Part shown: positions 58,852 to 64,000 of the stretch, in pieces
How positions within the stretch are numbered: position 1 is the first letter of the stretch
How the letters are laid out: the number at the start of each line of letters is the position of its first letter
Assembly (NCBI GenBank): GCA_008694505.1
Contig: VZDJ01000623.1
Location: 13,173,860-13,237,859, forward strand
Origin: Cyanoderma ruficeps
Lineage: Eukaryota > Chordata > Aves > Passeriformes > Timaliidae
DNA length: 64,000 bases
Reading direction: 5' to 3'
Made by a program: the position numbers and the translations under genes
The notes under the pieces: model-generated
What the model saw: the letters and a program-made list of their open reading frames with translations, nothing else
Told to the model about the DNA's origin: nothing
The model's database searches: none

Positions 58852-60848
58852 GTGCCATTTGTTAAAACAAATTGCCATAGAATTTAAAAAAAGATAATTA
58901 CTGAGAATCAGGTTGTTACCCAAGAAACATCCTTGCTATATCATGCAGAAAAGTTTTAGGAACACAAGTGATGCTTAATACAAAACCATTATAACCATTC
59001 CATTATAGGAATTAGGTAGGATAACAGATCAAAAAATATTGGGTTTCTAAAATTGGTCTGTTTTCGGTCACTTTTTTTATTACAGTTTTCCTCCTGAGTT
59101 TTAAAAAACGTTCCTTAGAAAACTCTCATTCTTTCAAGTTCCTCAATGTCTTCATCAGAGCAATTATACCATAGGACATGACTGGTCACGAGTAGCTGTA
59201 TAGTGCATTTCTCACAAGGTGAGAAGCTTATTTAAATGCAGGAGTAAAAGCATATTCTCCTCTCTTCTTATCCTCACATTTTGAGTCCAATTTCAGAGCA
59301 TAAGAAAAATCAGTCTGTTTGTCTCTTTTGTGGACAGTAGTCCAGATCATAAAACATCATGAATTATTCAGTTAAACTGGCAGGATTTTGGCAAGACAGT
59401 CTAAATCCCAGCCAGCACACAAGCTGATTTACTTCATGGTGCATTCTGGACACCTGTAGAATTATGATATTTAGTGTACTGAAAAAGCTTATCTTTTCTT
59501 ATATGCAGAGTATAATATGGATAAATAAAATGTTCCGTGTCCTATATTCACAGTTTTTTTTCAACCTCCATTAAAAGTAAATGTATAAGTTCCTGGCTGA
59601 TTTCTTCTTATTTAATATTTAAGATCATAAAGCAACAAATTTTATTTGAAACCTGTGTGATATTTCCTGTCTTAATTTTTGTCTGTAATGAATTAATTCT
59701 ACAGATTATCAACTAAAAGAACATAAAAATCTTAGGCATATTTCAGAAGAGAGGGTTTTCTTAGTAAAGCTGTTAACTATTTTTTTTGTTTCCCATCTTC
59801 AATTTTTCTTCATTCTGTCTTGCTAAAAGACACTGCCTTCATCGGTCTTTATAAGATATCTAGTTGTAAGAGGTTTTGATCAAATCACCACTCTACATGA
59901 GACAGTTAAGAAGGGATGAAAGAAAACACTGAAGTCCATAAAAGCATTAGAACAATCATTTGGATGCAAGAACATGTTTCTGTGTAAATCCCAAACGGCT
60001 TTTCTCTTTTAAGATGTATTTCACTAATATTAGAATAGTATGTATAGTTGATTAAATATTTATAATATTTCTATTCCTGTGGTCTATTACAAGTTTAGAG
60101 GTAAGATAGAATAAAGAAATTATAAGTAAATCAAAGCAAAGTCAGATTGTTGAGGCAGTTTTTACACAAGACAGAGCTATGCTTATAAGGTAGAATTGTC
60201 AGAGCAGGTGTACATTGAACAATCTAGAGTTCTACAGATGAGATTTCTTAAGTGTCCAAAAGCATTTCTATCACTATTTTTGTTAAATACTGCATTTAAT
60301 AATATATTAAATTTTTTTTCTAGCTAAATTGCAGAAAACTTTTTACCAAGATGATTTGAGACATGTGTGACATGAATATTTTTGCATTTGTTTTCTTTCC
60401 CTATCAGATGTTATCTATGATTGGAAAACTGCTAAATGCCTATGGAATCCAAATTTATTACATCTCCTTAGAAAACTTCCAGGTTTCATGGGCTTAGCTC
60501 AACAAACAGAATGCAATTAACAAGGTAGCTTATAATTAAAATAAACCATGCAATATTATGCCGGGAGTATAAAAAAAAAGTAGAGGAGCTGGTGTGATAT
60601 TTGTTCTCTGGATGACAAGCCACTGCTGCCACCATCCTCCGTAGGGCTGGCCTTAAAAGACTGGGGAGATCAGAGTTGAGAAAACAGATGGCTGGCTGTT
60701 GCACACACAGGCTCTAGAGAGATGGGTATAATATAGGTTACATGCAACATCTGCCCACCAGCTTCAGACCTATCAGATAGGTACAACATACTGGGTGCAG
60801 AAAGAGGATATTTTATGAAATGCAGTTAGTAACAGCATCTTGAACAGT

Positions 60849-60882
60849 ACACACACACACACTCACACATATATATATATAT
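60849..60882. repeat. Compound microsatellite (AC)n(AT)n
   Basis: (AC)7, an interrupted TCACAC, then (AT)n of about 14 nt. Confidence 0.9.
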
Positions 60883-63800
60883 GTTGTATAAATTCAAAGT
60901 TTATATTATTCCAAAGGAACATATATGGTAGGTAGACTGTGTCCAATCGAATGTAGGGTTGTGGGAGAAGACTTTCATGACTCCCCCCATTATTTAAATT
61001 TCTTCATATGGTCTGCATTGGCTTTAATTTTGCCATTTTTGTTACACCCACGAAAACAAGGAGTCAGTGTAAGTGTCCTTTCTTTCATACATAACTAACA
61101 GGTATGATAGTCATCTGGAACAGTCACAGCCTGTGTCTAATTGTGTGACCTCTACCCTTTCTGAGACACACAGAGTAGCTGTCAGCACCGGCTTCAGGTA
61201 CTGGAAGCCAGTTAGCTGTGTCAGTGTGAGCTTAATTTATCAAAATTATCAACATCAGGGTCTTTGTTCTTAGGGTTTCCTGTAAATACCTTGCACAGCT
61301 GAAATGCAACATCACATCCCACAGCATGGCCTTTGAAATAATTCCTCTAGTTTAATAGTTGCCTGTGATTTCGTATGTACAGTCTGAGGATCACTGAAGG
61401 AAGCTTAACTTCCAAAATGTCTTGAATATTTGGCATCTGAAGTTTATGACCAGTGACAGAAGTTAAGGATCTGACAGTTGACCAGAGCAAGGTTCACATT
61501 CTGAAAGTGTTATTTTATTTTTGCCTCTACGTAATTAAGCCTTGCACTACCCTGGTAACACTGATATTTCAGGCACTGAAAAATACACAGTTGTAGGTCT
61601 ATCTCTTAGAAAAGTCATTGTCTAAATGCACATGAGTTCTAAACTAAAAATTTCTTTAATTTTAATTCTTTCCCTCCACATGATAAAGAATACACCTGTG
61701 TGAAGTCCTTAGATGAGTTCAGTGTGTATGTCTTTCTGTTAAAGTGCTCCAATGCTCATCGATGCTGTTTAATCTGGAGTTAGTATGAAGCAAAAATGTT
61801 CTTCATGAAGTCTAGGACTTCACTTTAAAATAATTTTAGTTTCAAAAGATGTTATAGTAGTTTTTTTTATATTTTTAATGAAATATCTACTTAGTTGTTA
61901 ACTATTTGTACATCACATTAGAGGACACTAGTTCCACAGTAGGTAACTGCAAAGGGCGGCACATTTGCAGTTAATCAGATCCTGATATTTTGTTGTCTCC
62001 TCCCTACTAAGAAAGCTCATCAGTGCAAAATTGCTGGTTTTCTTTTTTTGTTTTTTTTTTGAGCAAAAGTACTTTGAAACAGATGAGTACCACCTGCAAC
62101 GTGGCTGTGACCCCCTGAGCAAATTTTCGATCATCCATGCATAATATTTTCAAGCCTTGTTTTGGATCTCATAAACATGATTGTCTTGCCCTTGACAGAT
62201 CTGGTACACACCTCGGATATCACTTGCTTTGTCCTTGTTTTGGGTCTTCATTAATTAGGAGGATCAGAAACAACACTGTTTCTTAATGCTCAGGTTATTT
62301 ACCAAGGTTGATCATAGTCTGCTCTCAGAAGTGAAACAATTTCACATCACCAGAGAATCACTTTCTTAGTTCTGCTAACAGGAAGTGTTTTGGTTTTTTT
62401 CCTTTCCTTTCTAGTTTTAAAATCTTTTTAAAAAATTAAACTTCTCATGTTAACAGAATTGGGTCCTGAAGTGTGAACAGCAAAAAAAAAAAAAAAGTCC
62501 AAAAATGCCAGCATGGGGGAGAGTTGACAATTGTCATCATACAATTCTATCAAGCTGATGTAATCACTAAATAACTGTGTAACATTGGCTGATGATAACT
62601 ACATGTGTTGGCAAATGTTGGCATGTAAATCTGTACAACTGATAAAAATGTTTTAATAGGAAATGTTTGCAAAATGGCTTGAGAGTCTAGAGCACAAATT
62701 GAATATTTGCTAACAAAACATTTCACTGTCTTTCCCGGTTAGTTTTCCTGTTCAAATATTTTTTTTTCTCCTAATCTTTGCAACAAATAATCTTTCAAAG
62801 CAGAGAGAGAGGGGAACAAACTTCAGTGTGAGAGTTCTGTTTAAGGAATGTTAAGATAAAAAAGCTTGATCTGTTTTACTTAGTTCTCTGTATTTTTACT
62901 TCATTTTTATATCAAAAGTCTGTCATAGAGAAAGAAAAATTGTCCAATTTTTATATTTTATGAGGGATTTGGTAAGAAATAGTCTCAGAGCTTTTTGGAG
63001 GTACTATTTAGATTTGGGTTTATCTCATGTATAGAAAATTTAGTCAAAATAATTCAAAGTATTCTTCTGTTTTAGAATTTATCTTTTCAAACTACTAACT
63101 CCTTCATCCTCTGAATTTATATAGTTATGTGAAAGATGAAGCTGGTTTACATACAGAGAAGTCAGATCTGAGTTCACAAATACTGTTTCATATCCGACCA
63201 CATATCAGACATTTCATATCTGCCACATGAACAGATGCATCTGAAGGTTTTCAGTCAGTCAGCATATAAAGCTTTTATAAATTACCTTAAGGTTATGATG
63301 GGAAAAAATAGCACAGATTCTTTGAAATGCTCCATAGCAACATTTATATGTTTTATGAGTGAAAATCCCCTGTTCTGCAACAGACCTAACTAAACATTTT
63401 CCAATTAGGTTCTATTTTAATAAAACAGTTTCTCTCAGCATTTATTTCTATTATAACAATAACTTGTTTCTCCACATTTAGAAAAAAAAGAACGAAGACA
63501 TGAACTCATTTATCTTTTTGAAATCTCAAATATATTTCTGAGATTCTCCTGGAGCCCCATTCACTATTTTTCAGGTTTCTTATTTGAACTTTTTAGTGCT
63601 TGCCTTGAGCATATTCTAAATAGATTATAGCAATAATTAATAAACAGCAATAATCAATGTAATGGTAAGGAAAAATAAAGTAAAATTCCCAGGAGTATAC
63701 TGTGTGAAATGCAACTTCCTGGGTTTTGTCTTCATACTCATGATGAGGTAGTCAACAACCTCTGAAGCAATTGCAGAGCAGGACAAGGCATTATTGGAGT

Positions 63801-64000
63801 ATATTTAAAACAATGAATTTTCTAAGCAATAATTAACATTCCAATGTTTTGAATGGTAAGTAATCATTAATTAAAAGCAGCTCCACTTATAACAATTACA
63901 GGTACAATACTCATCTGAAGAGATGTACAGATGAAAAAAATCTTTTTCTCAAATGCTTCTCCTTCATGGAAGGTTTCCTCCTTTTCTCTTTCCTGGCTGT

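Larger units (their letters stand above)
30486..64000 (+). other. TAFA5: TAFA5 intron downstream of the exon (partial)
   Basis: About 33.5 kb following the donor. I searched by eye for the next TAFA5 exon (ARIIKTKQWCDM, CLEGEGC and RSGWTC motifs) and did not see it, so the intron continues past the window edge. It contains the nested CR1 pair at 36.4-40.4 kb, smaller CR1 pieces at 32.4, 41.0 and 57.6-58.0 kb, and AT-rich microsatellites. Very long introns are usual for TAFA-family genes. Confidence 0.75.
57991..64000. other. Unique AT-rich intron DNA to the window end
   Basis: No exon or transposon recognised. It contains a CA microsatellite with a 9-N gap at 58811-58851, a compound AC/AT microsatellite at 60849-60882, and A/T runs such as 62482-62496. 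Confidence 0.55.

Noticed and set aside
1..64000. CRISPR arrays, bacterial-type operons, rRNA or CpG-island promoters
   Set aside because: No regularly spaced direct repeats, no dense coding, no rRNA motifs. The only GC-rich stretches are the LTR and CR1 copies.

Overview
The window looks like intronic DNA from a bird genome. The evidence is AT-rich, intron-like sequence, several CR1 LINE copies of different ages (the dominant avian retroposon), and one solo ERV long terminal repeat of a type typical of birds, possibly passerine. Isolated N bases and one 9-N run mark assembly gaps.

I can support only one host coding segment: a 150-bp internal exon on the + strand at 30336-30485. It encodes the conserved cysteine-containing core of TAFA5 (FAM19A5), a small secreted chemokine-like/neurokine protein. 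Both flanking introns are phase 1, with a strong polypyrimidine acceptor and a GTAAGG donor. I found neither the signal-peptide exon(s) nor the next exon (the WCDM/CLEGEGC part), so at least 30 kb upstream and 33 kb downstream read as TAFA5 intron.

Layout. 1-16.4 kb: unique AT-rich intron with one very old CR1 3' relic (about 1.56-1.83 kb). 16.4-17.3 kb: a + strand CR1 reverse-transcriptase fragment and a tiny CR1 3' relic. 24.09-25.12 kb: a solo LTR with TG...CA ends and a perfect 5-bp target duplication. 30.3 kb: the TAFA5 exon. 32.4 kb: a CR1 3' end. 36.4-40.4 kb: a nested pair in which a 3.45-kb minus-strand CR1 (partial ORF1 esterase-like domain, endonuclease, reverse transcriptase, 3' end), full of frameshifts, split an older + strand CR1. 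41.0 kb: another old CR1 relic. 44-46.3 kb: AT-rich hairpin, 63-bp poly(A) and TA microsatellites. 57.6-58.0 kb: a second head-on CR1/CR1 junction. The rest is unique intron sequence with simple repeats.

No operon-like or novel multi-gene system is present. The points most worth a second look are the nested CR1 event, the clean solo LTR with a recognisable promoter layout, the TAFA5 exon in its very large introns, and a few unexplained open or GC-richer segments that could be cryptic exons or regulatory DNA.
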